A stretch of 64,000 nucleotides of DNA from Cinnamomum chago (Eukaryota > Streptophyta > Magnoliopsida > Laurales > Lauraceae): contig CP142453.1 of the NCBI GenBank assembly GCA_038049695.1, positions 947,501 through 1,011,500 of the forward strand, in the 5' to 3' direction. The position numbers and the translations under genes are program-made. This document shows positions 35,300 through 48,100 of the stretch, one piece after another (positions within the stretch are counted from its first letter, which is position 1; each line of letters begins with the position of its first letter). The notes beneath the pieces were generated by a model that saw nothing but the letters and a program-made list of their open reading frames with translations, made no database searches and was not told the DNA's origin.

Positions 35300-37129
35300 A
35301 GTGTTGCACATGTGGTCATGATGACTACTCATGTCTAAAAATCTTCCACTTGGTCTGAATGACCACACATGTGGTCTCCCACTTGGTCATGATAACCACC
35401 AATATTCAATCCACCTTCTATTTTTATTTTATTTTTTTTATTTTGAAAACTATGTTTTATAAAATGACTCAACTTGGATTTAACAAATTTTAAAATCCCG
35501 ACGAGTGGCCACTCATTTATAAAAATAGTCCAATCAATCTTGTTTATGCTAATTCTTATATACTATAAGTAAATGAAACCAATAATGCGAGTCATGGCGA
35601 TCAAACATCAATTTTGCGACATAATTCCTTTCATGTACCACAACATTAGTGATTCCATTTAGTCAAGTCATAAATCGAGGAAAATAATAGGAGTGGACTA
35701 AAAATTCTAATTTATTGGTCCAACTGAGATTTATCTTGCTTTTCAATAATGAATTAATTGTGCACACAAAAATTAAGCAAGAGAACATAATCAGTATTAA
35801 TGAAAACTAATCAACAAAAATGTCTAAGTAAATAACATAAATCCTTGCAACCACATACATTAAGATAACACAATGAGACCCATTGTTTTAATATGGTCAT
35901 TATAGGCCTCTGCCAGTAATGCTTTGGTCATAGGATCTGCAATCATGAGATTTGTACCAATTTTCTCTATAGACACTAAACCATCTCGAACCTTTTCTTT
36001 AACGGCAATATATTTTATCTGAAAGTGTTTTGCAGCACTAGAGCTATTGTCGTTGTTAGAGAAGCGAACAGATGATGTATTATCACAATAAACTTTCAGC
36101 TTAGAAATGGAATCCATGATCTGAAGCCCTGAAATAAAATTTTGCAGCCATACAGCTTGATAAGTGGCCTCAAAACATGCCATAAATTCTACTTGAAATG
36201 TGGAAGAAGCAGTTGTAGTCTATTTAACACTTTTCCACAAAACAGCTCCACCAGTAAAGAGAAAAAATGTATCCTGATATAGATCTCTTTATATCGACAC
36301 TACAAGAAATTTAGACTGTTGCGACGAAATTTGACGACGAATTTTTTTATTGTCTTAAAAGAACACCCAAAGGGGACGAAATATAAATTTTGTCGTCTGT
36401 TTTCATTTTTTCCAAAAGTAAAGGAGACGAAAACAAAATCTCGTCTACAAAAATATGGCGCCAACTTGTTTTGTGTTGGCGCCAATTATTTTAGCTCATT
36501 AGAGACGAAAATTAGAGACGAAAATTGTTGTTACAATTTTTTTTTTTGTTTTGCGACGAACCTAATTCGTCACCAATAAGGATAAGTTATGGAAGACGAA
36601 CATATTTCGTTACCAAAATAAGGCGCCAATTTCATTTGCTTTAGCGCGGATTATTTTAGCTCATTGGAGATGAACATTTTTGTCACAAAATATAATTTGT
36701 TTTTATGACGAACTGAATTCGTCACTAATAAGGATAAGTTATGGAAGACGAAGATATTTCGTCACTAGAATAAGGTGCCAATTTCATTTGCGGGCACAAA
36801 TTATTTTAGCTCATTGAAGACGAAAATTTTTGTCACAAAATATAATTTGTTTTTTGCGACGAACGTAATTCGTCACCAATAAGGATAAGTTATAGACAAC
36901 GAACATATTTCGTCAAAAAAATAAGACGCCAATTTCATTTGCTTTGGCGCGAATTATTTTAGCTAATTGGAGACGAAAATTTTTATCACAAAATATAATT
37001 TGTTTTTTTGACGAACATAATTCATCACTATTAAGGATAAGTTATGGAAGACGAAAATATTTGTTCACCAAAATAAGGCGCCAATTTCATTTGCGGTGGC
37101 ACCAATTTCGTTCGCACTTGAACCTATTC

Positions 37130-37623
37130 CTCTCTTACAAGTATTGCTTTGGAAAAGCCTTTAAAATGACTAAAATGGGTCTCCCAAGGCCCTAACGTCC
37201 ACACCCCCCCCACCCCAATCCAACGCCCCTTTTCCAAAATTCATTTCCCCCTTTGTCCCTCCATCTATCCCGATCTCTCTTTTCCAAAACCCTTTTCCCC
37301 CTTTTCCAAAACTCTTTTCCAGAAGAGGAGAGAAGAACCCTTTTCCCCATTTTCCAAAACCCTTTTCCAACATCTCCCACCCATCGTCTCAAGCGCAGCC
37401 CCATGGCCCATTGGCCCCCATCAATCATCATCACCCTCCATCAACACACGCATGCAAACCCATCCCTGATCAGTGATCCCTCTCATCTCTACTTCTCTCA
37501 GTCCCTCTCGCCTAGAATTCCCAGACACAGCCACCATCACCAATCACCATCATCTGTGCCCATCATCCTCCATCCAGGAGTCCGCCACCGCCAGGTACAC
37601 CTACCTCTCTCAGTCTCTGCTAC
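37130..37623. other. GC-richer core of CACTA 1, possible captured host sequence
   Basis: Base composition shifts sharply from the AT-rich subterminal arrays. The stretch starts with a pyrimidine-rich CCCTTTTCCAAAA tandem motif (five or six imperfect copies) and continues as a Pro/Ser/His-rich open frame without a known domain. It looks like the 5' leader and start of some gene, but no family can be named. Confidence 0.35.
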
Positions 37624-38602
37624 TGTGAGAACTTGGTCCGGGTGGTACCCTTAACCACGGGGCGTAGCGTGTCAACCACGGGCTTCAAACGGTGAGTCTC
37701 CGTTAGCCCGCGTCAGAAATATCCAAGTCCTGACCTTGGGCTTATAAGTCAAACCCCGTATTAACTTAGCATGAGGCTTTTTAAAACCATGCGTCCCCGG
37801 AAATCGTAAGAACTCCGAAGTTAAGCGTGCTCGGGGGGGGGGGGGGAGCAATATTAGGATGGGTGACCTCCTGGGAAGTCCTCGCGCGTGCACGTGGGCC
37901 AAAGCGGACAATTTCATGCTGAGTTGGGCGGGGCTGTGACAGTTGGTATCAGAGCCGAGAACGACTCTATTTCTAGTGGGGGAGAATGTGAGATCTTGGT
38001 CCGGGCGGTACCCTTAACAACTGGGCTTAGCGTGTCAATCACGGGCTTCAAACGACGAGTCTATGATAGCCCGCATCGGAAATATCCAAGTCCTGACCAT
38101 GGGCTTATAAGTTAAACCTCGTATTAACTTAGCATGAGGCTTTTTAAAACCGTCCCCGGAAATCGTAAGAACTCCGAAGTTAAGCGTGCTTGGACGGGAG
38201 CAGTACTAGGATGAGTGACCTCCTGGGAAGTCCTCGCACGTACACGTGGGCCAAAGCGGACAATTTCATGCTAAGTTGGGCAGGGCTGTGACAGTTGGTA
38301 TCAGAGGCGATGACGACTCTATTTCTAGTGGGGGAGAATGTGAGATCTTGGTCCAGGCGATACTCTTAACCATGGGGCGTAGCGTCTCAACCACGGGCTT
38401 CAAACGATGAGTCTCCGTTAGCCCGCATCGGAAATATCCAAGTCTTGACCATGGCTTATAAGTCAAACCCCGTATTAATTTAGCATGAAGTCTTCTAAAT
38501 TCGTGCGGCTCCAAAATTGTAAGAACTCTGAAGTTAAGCGTGTTCGGGCGGGAGCAATACTAGGATGGGTGACCTCTTGGGAAGTCCTTTAGTTGGGCGG
38601 GG
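37624..38602 (+). mobile_element. Cassandra-type TRIM retrotransposon, three-LTR tandem (fossil)
   Basis: A non-coding LTR element with three LTR copies: 37624-37941, 37987-38293 and 38339-about 38602. Each LTR starts TGTGAGA; the first two end TGACA. The two internal domains are only 45 bp. They begin with the primer-binding site TGGTATCAGAG, matching the 3' end of initiator Met-tRNA, and end with a purine tract GTGGGGGAGAA. Each LTR carries a segment matching the second half of plant 5S rRNA, which defines Cassandra TRIMs. The two-internal-domain arrangement suggests recombination between copies. It appears broken at its right side. No ORF is expected in this family. Confidence 0.9.
37795..37891 (+). 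repeat. 5S-rRNA-like promoter core in Cassandra LTR 1
   Basis: AAGAACTCCGAAGTTAAGCG, followed after a G run by GATGGGTGACCTCCTGGGAA, matches roughly positions 40-115 of plant 5S rRNA. This covers the pol III A box and C box. It is part of the TRIM's LTR and is not a 5S gene. Equivalent segments lie at about 38157-38242 and 38518-38590. Confidence 0.88.
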
Positions 38603-41600
38603 TAAATGCAACAAAATCTTTTCGTCTCTATTTCTTAAATTTATGACAAAATATTTTTGTCTCTAATTTCTTCCTTTAATGACAAAATATTTTGTCACTA
38701 ATTACTTACAAGTATGTTTCCAACATAGTGTATTGGAGACGGAAAAAAAATTACTTGTTTCCAACAGAGTGTATTGGAGACAAAAAAAAATCGTCACAAA
38801 TTTATCTTTTTCAATGACGAATTTTTTTTTTCGTCTCCAATACCTTTTAGCGACAAGGCTTTGGCAACGAAACGGGTGACGAAAAATTTTCGTCTCAATT
38901 AGTTTCGGTTACGAAATCTGTACATTTTGGGACAAATTTGTGTCGTCCTTAAACCCCAAATTTCTTGTAGTGCGAGACACCCAACAAAATCCGAGTCTGA
39001 ATATCCAATCACTTCCAAATGATCAGATTTTCTATAAGTGAGCATATTTTCTTTAGTCCCTTGTAAATATTGCGTGACCTTCTTTGTTGCTTTCCAATGT
39101 ACCGTGTCAGGGTTAGACTGATACATTCCTAATATGCTAACTGCAAAACTGATGTCTGAATGGGTCCAAGTCTGAGCATATAAAAGACTTCCTACAACGG
39201 AAGCATATAGAATATCTTGCATCTGTTTTCTCTCGATGTTATTTATTGGACATTGATCTTTGGAGAATAGATCACCTCTTGATATAGGTGCTTTTCCTCC
39301 AGAACAATTCTTCATATTGAATCTTTCAAGAACTCTATTGATATAAGCTTTCTGTGAAAGTCCTAGTAGTCATCGAGATCTATTTCTAATCATCTCGATT
39401 CCAAGCACAAAGGATGCTTCACCCATCTCTTTCATTTCAAAATTCTCTATGAGGCATTCTTTTGTTGCATGTAATAAGCCAAGATCACTACTAGCAAGTA
39501 GAATATCATCTACATATAGGACTAAAATAATGAACTTGCTCCCAATGATCTTCAGATATATACATTAATCAACAATGTTTTCCTTAAACCCAAAGGAGGT
39601 AATGGTATCATGGAACTTAATATATCATTGCCTTAAAGCTTGTTTAAGCCCATATATAGATTTCTTTAATTTACAAACTAGTTTTTCTTTGCCTTTTTCC
39701 TCAAATCCTTCTAGTTGTTTCATATATACATCTTCAGATAAATTCTCATATAAGAACGTTGTTTTTACATCCATTTGATGTAACTCTAAATTAAAATGAG
39801 CTACTAATGCCATTACGATTCGAAAAGAGTCCTTTGAAGAAACTGGTGAAAATGTCTCTTTAAATCGTTCGATTCTGCCCTTTGAGTCTCGGTTGGTCTT
39901 AAAGATCCATTTACATCCTATAGTCGCAGACCCTTGAGGCAATTCGACGAGATCTCAGACTTCGTTTAATGACATGGATTTTAACTCTTCTTGCATGGTA
40001 TCAATCCATTTATTCGAATCATCTCCTTTAATGGCTTGAGAAAATGTTACCGGATATTCTTTAACACCTATGTCAAAATCAGATTCTTGAAGATAAACAA
40101 TATAGTCATCCGATATAGCAGACCTCTTAGATTTTTGGGATTTTCTCAAAGCTTCTAGTTCTGCTAAATTTTGATTCAGATGAATAATATCTTCAATCAT
40201 ATCATTATGAGTGACATTCTCATGTAGTGGTGCATCTGGTATGATAGGTTGTATTTTCATCGTATCATTCTGAAAAAAGTCATTTGGAATACCAACTCTA
40301 ATCGTTTCAATTGGTACTTGAATAAGTAATCCGATGTTCTTCAAATACCACATTTCGTGGCGCATTGCTCCCACTAATGTCATCATTTTCTATGAATCTG
40401 GCATTTCCGGTTTCAACAATTTTAGTGGTATGAGTAGGACAGTAAAATCTAAAACCTTTTGACCTTTTAGGATATCCTATAAAATACTCACTGATAGTCC
40501 TACGGTCCAATTTTCTCTCTTGTGGGTTATAAATTCTAGCTTCCGCTGGACAACCCCAAACATGTAGATGTCCTAAACTTGGCTTCTTACCTGTCCATAA
40601 CTCGTAAGAAGTTTTATGAACAACCTTAGTGGGTACACGGTTTATGATATATGCAACTGTTTTGAGGGCTTCTCCCCATATAGACTCAGGTAATTTAGAA
40701 TTACTTAACATACTCCGTACCATTTCCATAAGCGTTCTGTTACGTCTTTCAGCCACACCATTTTGATGTGGGGACCCAGGCAATGTATATTCAGCACAAA
40801 TATCATGACTTTCCAGGAATTTCGCAAATGGGCTAGGATTTTGACCCGATTCGTCATACCTCCCATAATACTCTCCATCCCTATCAGATCTCACAACCTT
40901 TATTCTTCTGTCTAACTGTTTTTCAACTTCAGCCTTGTAGATTTCAAAGGCTTTTAAAGATTTCGATTTCTCATATAATAGGTAGACATATCAATATCTA
41001 GTGAAATCATCAATAAAGGTGATAAAGTATTTTTGACCACTATAACATGGTATAGGAAAATAACCACAAATATCTGTGTGGATTAATTCAAGTGGTTCTA
41101 AACATCTTGTGGCCTTATGTTTATTGGTGTTTTTGGTCTGCTTACCTTTTCTGCAGTCTATATAAACACCAAAATCAATAAAATCTAGGGCTCTTAACAC
41201 CCCGTCATTTACTTATCTCTTTAATCTTTCTTGAGAGATGTGTCCTAGCCTTTTATGTCACAAAATTGAGGAGTTTTCATTCAAGATTCCTCTCTTAATA
41301 CCAACATTCATAATATTATTCTCATGCAAGATAAGTAAGGAACTAGGAAAACATGGATCCAGATTCAATTTATAAAGACCATCACATAAAATACTATCAC
41401 CAATTAAAACTTGATTCTTATAAATACTCAAGGTACTATATCCAAAAGAGAAGGTATAACCTTCTAAATCAAGTCTAGATAAAGAAATTAAATTTCTATT
41501 AATCGTAGGAACATAGAAAGTGGTATTAAGGTCCAACTGGAATCCAGAATCAAGAATCAATCTGCAAGTCCCCACAGGTTTCATTTCAGCCTCCAGCCGG

Positions 41601-43007
41601 TTTCCCATAAAAATATTTCTTTGATCACTGTTTGGACTCCGGCTTGAGTGAAAGCCCTGCATGGAATTTGCCACATCAGCAGTGGCACTAGAATCATTCC
41701 ACCAAGTATTTGAAGGAACATCTAAAAGATTTGTTTCATAACAAAAAAAAAAAAATAGAATTATTTATACCTCTAGATTCAAACCATTTATGTCTCTTCA
41801 AGTAGTCTTTCCTCAGATGTCCTTTTTTGCAACAGAGAAAGCACCTTGGTTCACTACATTTCTTCCCGACTTGGTCAGTTGAAGCAGGTTTCTTACCTTT
41901 CTTTCCCTTGGGATATATTTTCTTGTTCAAAAGGGTGTTGGAGATGAAATTTACTTTGTGTAACTGCCCTTCCTGCTTAAGTCTGCCTTCTTCTTGGACA
42001 TACATTGAGACCAACTCATTTGTAGTCCATTTCTCCTTATGAGTATTACATGAAAATTTGAAAGGCCCAAATTGAGGGGGCAAGGAGTTCAAAATAAATT
42101 GGACTATGTAATTTTCAGAAATTGTCATTTCTAGAGAATTGAGTTGGGCCGCTATATCCCCCATTTCTGCTAGATCCATCATATTTCATTGAAGATAATT
42201 TGGCAATCAAAGTAGCTGCTAAAGCCTTTTCAGATGCTTGAAATTGTTGCTCCACAGATTCGAAATAGGCCTTTGCATCTTCATTATTCGGGATGGAGCC
42301 ACGAATATTTTTCTCCTTCCTCCTTCGTCTCCTCTCATTCGTAGCAAGGGAGCAAATCATTTAGTGCATGTTTCTGCATTTTCTATTTTGTAAAAGAAAA
42401 AAAGGTGAACAGTAAAAACATTCTTATGTAGTGAAAAGTTTTCCGATTGGTCCAACCATTTTTCTATAAGGACGAGTGGAAAAAATGAGTTAAATTTTCT
42501 TCAACTCTGTTGAGGTCAATGTCCACCTTCGCTCCTGAACAGTCATAATTGTAGTATCGGCTTCGCCCTCGCCCTCGCCCTCACCCTTACCATAAAAATA
42601 TTGTTGTGTAGTTTCCTATTACTAATTGATTTTGGGAAAAGTGGTAGGTCAATAGGGGTGTCAGATCATACAAGTGGTATCAAAACTTGATAAGTCGGGT
42701 GTTTGGTCATAATTGTGGTCGAGCCCTCGCCCTTACCATAAAACTATTGTTATGCCGTTTCCCATCACCAATTGATTGTCTCCAAAATTAGCTTTAGCAA
42801 TGCTGCACAAATGTGACCTCAACTAAAATTATCTGCATTTTTTTATCTTCCCTTCTTTGAGTTAAGTGACTTCCCATTTATTTAAATGTTGCCTTAAACT
42901 TCTTTAATTTCCGGTTAGCATGTTAAACTCCTTATTAAAGTGTAGGCCCCACCATATTAAAATAATATCCATGCTAGCTAGGCCACCTTAACAGTGGAGA
43001 TTCTCTC

Positions 43008-43009
<2 letters not shown>

Positions 43010-43057
<48 letters not shown>
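43010..43057 (+). repeat. GA dinucleotide microsatellite
   Basis: An uninterrupted GA run of about 48 bases, next to the motif CTCTCGAG on its left. Confidence 0.95.
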
Positions 43058-43059
<2 letters not shown>

Positions 43060-45051
43060 CTTTATTTCTTCCACCAAAATTAGTAAGGTAAGATACATGG
43101 TCATAACATAGATATTTAGTTGAAAAGAAGGCTTTAAGTTGGGCAAGTTTGTGTGTCCAAAGTTAGAAAGCTAAGCTGGTGATAATGATGATAATATCTA
43201 AAATAATCATTGTTTAAAGGTTCTTTTTTCTGTTTCTTTCTTCTTCTTCTTCTTTTTTTTTTTTTTTTTTTGTTGGAAATTGTTTTGGCATTGTGCGCCC
43301 AGTCAAGAAAGCAATGACTCTGAAAATGAAATCATGAAAGCAATGTAGTAATGTACATGCATTTGAATTGGAAGTTTCTTAAGTTCTGGCCCCATGCATG
43401 TACAGATGCCTTTTCCTGTACAAGAGTCATGATTCTCTTTCAATCCAAGCTCTCTGTAAACTTAGTTGAACATGAACTAGTTCAATGATATAGGTAGTTC
43501 GATGGTACCCCACATGGATTTAATTGTTATATGATCAGCTGTGGATGGACGACAACCATGTAAGTAGCTGGCACTATCGATGATCCACATCATTGTCCGG
43601 TGGGATATTGTTGAAATGTGGAATAATAGATATCTTGTCAGTGAGATCTTGGGACCATCCTTTTGATGGATTCTTGGGTCGTCCAAACATACAACATGTG
43701 GGCCACATCCAGACACTACTATACCTGCTAGAAGAGTTTATCTATTTGTATTTTGTGGTTTGAAATGTGTTAAAAAGAAAGAGATGAAATTATTGGTTGT
43801 CTATGGGCCCAACTGACTTGTTAGGGTTAGGCTCTGACCCACAATGTGAGACTTGGACCTATTTTCCAGCCCAACAAATAAATGGACTTCTAGTCTTCCA
43901 CTGACTTAATTAGTTGCTCATGAACTGACATGACATTGCTCTTAGTTGTTTGTACACCTTGGACTCTGCTTTGAGGAGGGAACCCTCCATGACCCATGTT
44001 ACCATGGTAGGGTAAGTGGCAAGGCACAACAGTACTAAAATGCTAACACACTGAAAACAACGGATCAGCAGGCGGGTCTCTTCTTCTTTTAAATATAGGG
44101 CATTTGGCCGAGTTTTTTAGGCCCATTGACCCACTAAATACAAGAGGAGAGACTTATCCATCTATATAAAAAAAAAAAAAAAAAATCAGGTCTATTGAAT
44201 GATTCCAACTTTCTAATAATAGGGTAGGAGACCATCCTTTTTAATGGATATATTTCAAAGCTCTCTCGTATGAAGAGGTCAGGGGATGAGTAGCAAATAG
44301 CACCCTGCATCTTTAACTATAGAAGCTGTAAGAGAGTTTTCTACTATAGAAAGAGAGGGGGATCCTGATACATGTATAAAATTAACAACCATTATAAATT
44401 GGTTAGGTTCTCTGAGAAAAGGTCTCAAGAAAAACTCTGCTCAGAGATTTGAAGTTGACCAATTTTTACCCCGGGTGATCCAAGGTAGTGAAGCATCCTT
44501 CCTGTGACATGGTACCAATGGACCATGATGGGAGTTTACTACCTCGTTTGGTAACTCTTCCACTCATGTTGGTAGCAACCACAGGGGCAGCATTAATGAG
44601 CCTAACTTGAATGGCCATCCGCAAGGCTTGCCAAGGTGTGACATATGGACCAACCCTGTGTCAACCTTTTAAAGCAGAGCCCCTGATAATTCATTGGCTT
44701 GCCTGAATCATGTCAACCAGCATTGATAAATATACAGACAATTGGCATCAATGAATGGGCCGATCTTGGTGGGCCATGTTCCATCTTAACATTAAGAGCA
44801 ATCAGTACATAAGAAATAACCAATTGTGGATATGCAAACACACGCTTCCTCAGCGACATGCAGCTGGGAAAATACACACATCACAAGCAGACAGGAAGGC
44901 ACATATATAGACTCAAAGCGTCATCTCCTCAGAGAAACAGGGGCTTAAGAACTTGACAAATAAGATGAAGTGGGCTACAAGCTCCGCACAAATAAGATGG
45001 TGTGGGCCTACAAGCTCCTCACAAAATACTTGGCATTTGATAAGCAAATAG

Positions 45052-45054
<3 letters not shown>

Positions 45055-45123
<69 letters not shown>
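45055..45123 (+). repeat. CT dinucleotide microsatellite
   Basis: An essentially pure CT run of about 68 bases. Likely length-polymorphic. Confidence 0.95.
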
Positions 45124-45127
<4 letters not shown>

Positions 45128-48100
45128 AGATGTATTTATTATTAGCTTAGCTTAGGCATCAAAACGATCCTCCACAAGCTCCCCACAATATGGTAGGAAA
45201 GAACACAAGGCACTAATCATGTGCAAACTACAAAGTGGAACTTGGAGTTGGACACCCATTGTTTAAGGAGGTTTTTTACAAAGCTAATAAAAAAATAATA
45301 AATGTAAAGGAAATGGGCCCATATCTACTGCCCAAGTGAATGAAACATCCAAGTAAGGTCATGAGGGAGGAGAGAAGTAAGGCCAAAAGTTATGAAAAAA
45401 ATGTACATGGAAGTGGAATCCTTGTTGTAGGATATGGCTTCTCATATCATTACACTCAGGCATTCATGGAAGTTTTATATTAGATATACAAAGCATAGTT
45501 GGAGGTAATTAAAATCATTAATCATTGACTTCAGTCAGCAAATAAAGGAGTGATAATTAATGCATCTGGGGTAATTTAGTTCAATGGCCTTTTATTTTAG
45601 AGACTAGGGTGTTTTCCTTGGTTATTTATTTGTTTCAGGGAGGTGGAAAGACAGCATCTTCTCCTTAAAATAGTTGTAAATGCAATTAATAAATCAAAGA
45701 CTAAGTACTAAGTACTAAGTAGAATGTGTTTTGATGATCTAATGCCTATGCAAGCATCACTAAATTGTAAGATTGCCTTGGATTCGAATAACAGAATTTG
45801 CCTGCATGATCAAGATTCCCTTATATTTAACAAATATGATATGGTGTGTAATAAGCCTCTAATTTATTACTATGTCTGAGAGTGGGGAGCATTCTCACAT
45901 GAACTAGCGATCAGGTCAACCAATAGATTTTTTTCAGAACCAAGCCAAACTCTACCATATTATGTTGAATGTAACTAACCATAAAGTGGTATTTGCCAAA
46001 TCATAGGTGTTAATAGGGGCCAGACATTGCTGAAAGTGAAGTAGATCACATGCTCCTAGATGATCAGGTCCAAAACCCAAATCCATTAAAGAATGTTCTT
46101 TTATTCATTTTGTAATTGTTGAGAATTTTGAACTTGAACTAGTTTGATCCAGATCTTCTAGTGTTTATGTGGTATGACATTATCTATCATTTTCTAAATT
46201 AAACGAGATTATGGATGAGCTTGCCTATTGGCGTATTAGATGCTGAGAGGGCTTTAAGATCTAGTTGCCATATGTAACAATTAGGAGAAAGCTTGATCTG
46301 AAGCCCTCTTATATTTTGAGGGCTAGCTAGTGGGTTATGTTGAAAATTGTTTTCTTTTACTACATTGTACAACCAAACGTTGAATGTGAAGGTATATGTT
46401 ATGATGCACGGATACTTCGAAATGGGCAACGTATCGTGTCGTATCGTATTCGATACTTCACTTTTTATGTGTAAAATCCGTGTCCCTACCGTGTCTATGG
46501 CGTATCCTAGCCGTATCCATGTCGTATCTGGGCATCACAGGGTATAAGCATGAAAAGAAGAGGAGCATTGGACCATATATAGAAGTTTGTATGTCCCAAA
46601 TTTTAAGCGTACATGTAAAACTAGACACGCCACATTGCCAAGAGAGAGGTTATAGCACATGAAGATTTATGAAATCGATTTCAATTGTTCAAAGAGTTCT
46701 TCTGAGAGATTCTTTTTCCTTCATGCTTTTTTCTCCCATCTTGGCCAGTTCTCTGACGTTGAATTACTAGGGTCTGATCAAAACCCTGATTTTTCTTCTT
46801 AGAGATTCAGAGAAGGCATGAACAAATAGGGGCTTGATCTAGACTCCAGAGGTCATTGGGTATCATAGTTCTACTAACATTATTGATCGCGCTTAAGATT
46901 GACCCTGGAATTTTCAAATTTTAATCATTGATTAGGTTGTTTTTTGGGCTGAGAAAGTATGAGGTTAGGATTACACTAATTGATAACTTAAAAGGCAGTT
47001 TACCTTCTCCAGACTCGGTCAAGCTTGAGAGGGTGTATGTGAGTTTCATTATCAAATAAAATGGTCCCAGTCATAGACTATAGAAATCATGAGTGATGTT
47101 TTAATGAAATTTTATTTTCTCTAACAGCAAGCATTGTCTTTCCTAAGTATAAGTATCGGGATCTTTTTCTTAATCCTCTAATTGAATGTGATACACACAG
47201 TTAAAGCTTGTTTTACGAAGTCGATTAGGAAATCATGAACAAATAACTACTAAGTCACTCATGACTCATCATCAAAATACACATATGGTGAAGCCGATTA
47301 AGTTGGTTATAACTTTTGTTCAATTCTCTTTAGGTGTCTTTTTTTTTCTTTCATTTTTTTTTGTAGATCTTCTAGGATTTTTTTCACAATGACTGGTATA
47401 TAAGGTAAATGATGTAAGAAAATTAATGCAGCACAGTTGCTTAGGAGCTTACCCTAATTTGGGGGAAAAAATTGCATGAATTGGGATAAACAAGGAGAAC
47501 AGGAGCAGCAGCATCAGTACAAGCTATCTGGTTATCATCATATGTTCAGCATAAAACCGGTTCTCACCTCACCAGGGAACATCTCTGCACATACAAATTG
47601 TTGATAATATAAATTGAAACACAATCCAAAATTAGTTATGTCGAGCCGCTCCTAGAGTCCCTCCAAACTCTTCAGTAAAGAATGTGCCCTCAGGGCTTGT
47701 TCATGCAACAAGAGTATTTCATTCTATCTGGTTTTCATTTTCAAATAAGAGGGATTTTGCATTCCTAACCCTCTCATTAGAAGTCAAATTCCTCTCAATC
47801 AATAAATATTGGTTCATTTTATTCCTTTTCCACAAGGAAAATATGTCGTATCAACCAACTAAAAATTAGAGCAATTTAATTTTCTCTCTATACTGAAATT
47901 CTCTCGTCACACAAACATATCCTCAGGTGAGGAACTCTTGAGAAGAGCTTGGAGGGAACTCCAGAGGAGGCCCGACGCATGCCTAGAACCCTTAAGCTAG
48001 AAGTGTAGATTACCTGCTGAAGGAAGATCTAACTTGAGTCTTTATTTATAGTAATTTCTGTTTGTTCATTTAGTTAGGATCTGCAATGAGATGAGATATG

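Larger units (their letters stand above)
36298..38972. mobile_element. Non-autonomous CACTA (En/Spm) transposon 1, TSD CGA
   Basis: The left end is CACTACAAGAAAT at 36298 and the right end, inverted, CACTACAAGAAATTTGG (38956-38972), with CGA on both sides (36295-36297 and 38973-38975) as the 3-bp target duplication. Subterminal regions carry many copies of GACGAAAATTT/TTCGTC-type motifs (36320-37110 and 38610-38960), the binding-site arrays typical of CACTA elements. There is no transposase. The centre (37130-37620) is GC-richer, has a CCCTTTTCCAAAA minisatellite (37225-37370), and may be captured host DNA. A Cassandra element sits inside at 37624-38602. It is inserted in copia element 2. Confidence 0.9.
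35300..42360 (-). mobile_element. Ty1/copia LTR retrotransposon 2 (fossil), split by a CACTA element
   Basis: A minus-strand copia relic, with the probable 3' LTR boundary at 35300 (TGTTGGGACC on the minus strand). Domains in element order: gag about 41740-42360 with a CCHC knuckle; protease-like and linker about 41260-41680; integrase about 40300-41200 ([16 protein letters not shown]); reverse transcriptase about 39000-39950 ([14 protein letters not shown]); RNase H about 35860-36200. A 2.7-kb CACTA transposon sits between RT and RNase H (36298-38972). It is clearly older and more decayed than element 1, with at least half a dozen breaks besides the CACTA insertion. The 5' LTR was not recognised near 42.4 kb. 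Confidence 0.82.

Noticed and set aside
37795-38590. Three segments strongly resembling 5S rRNA genes
   Set aside because: They match only the second half of 5S rRNA and sit inside TG...CA LTRs next to a tRNA-Met primer-binding site, so they are the 5S-derived cores of a Cassandra element and not an rDNA array.
46420-46530. GTATC-rich degenerate repeat as a regulatory array
   Set aside because: Units vary in spacing and sequence; nothing ties it to a gene or an element.
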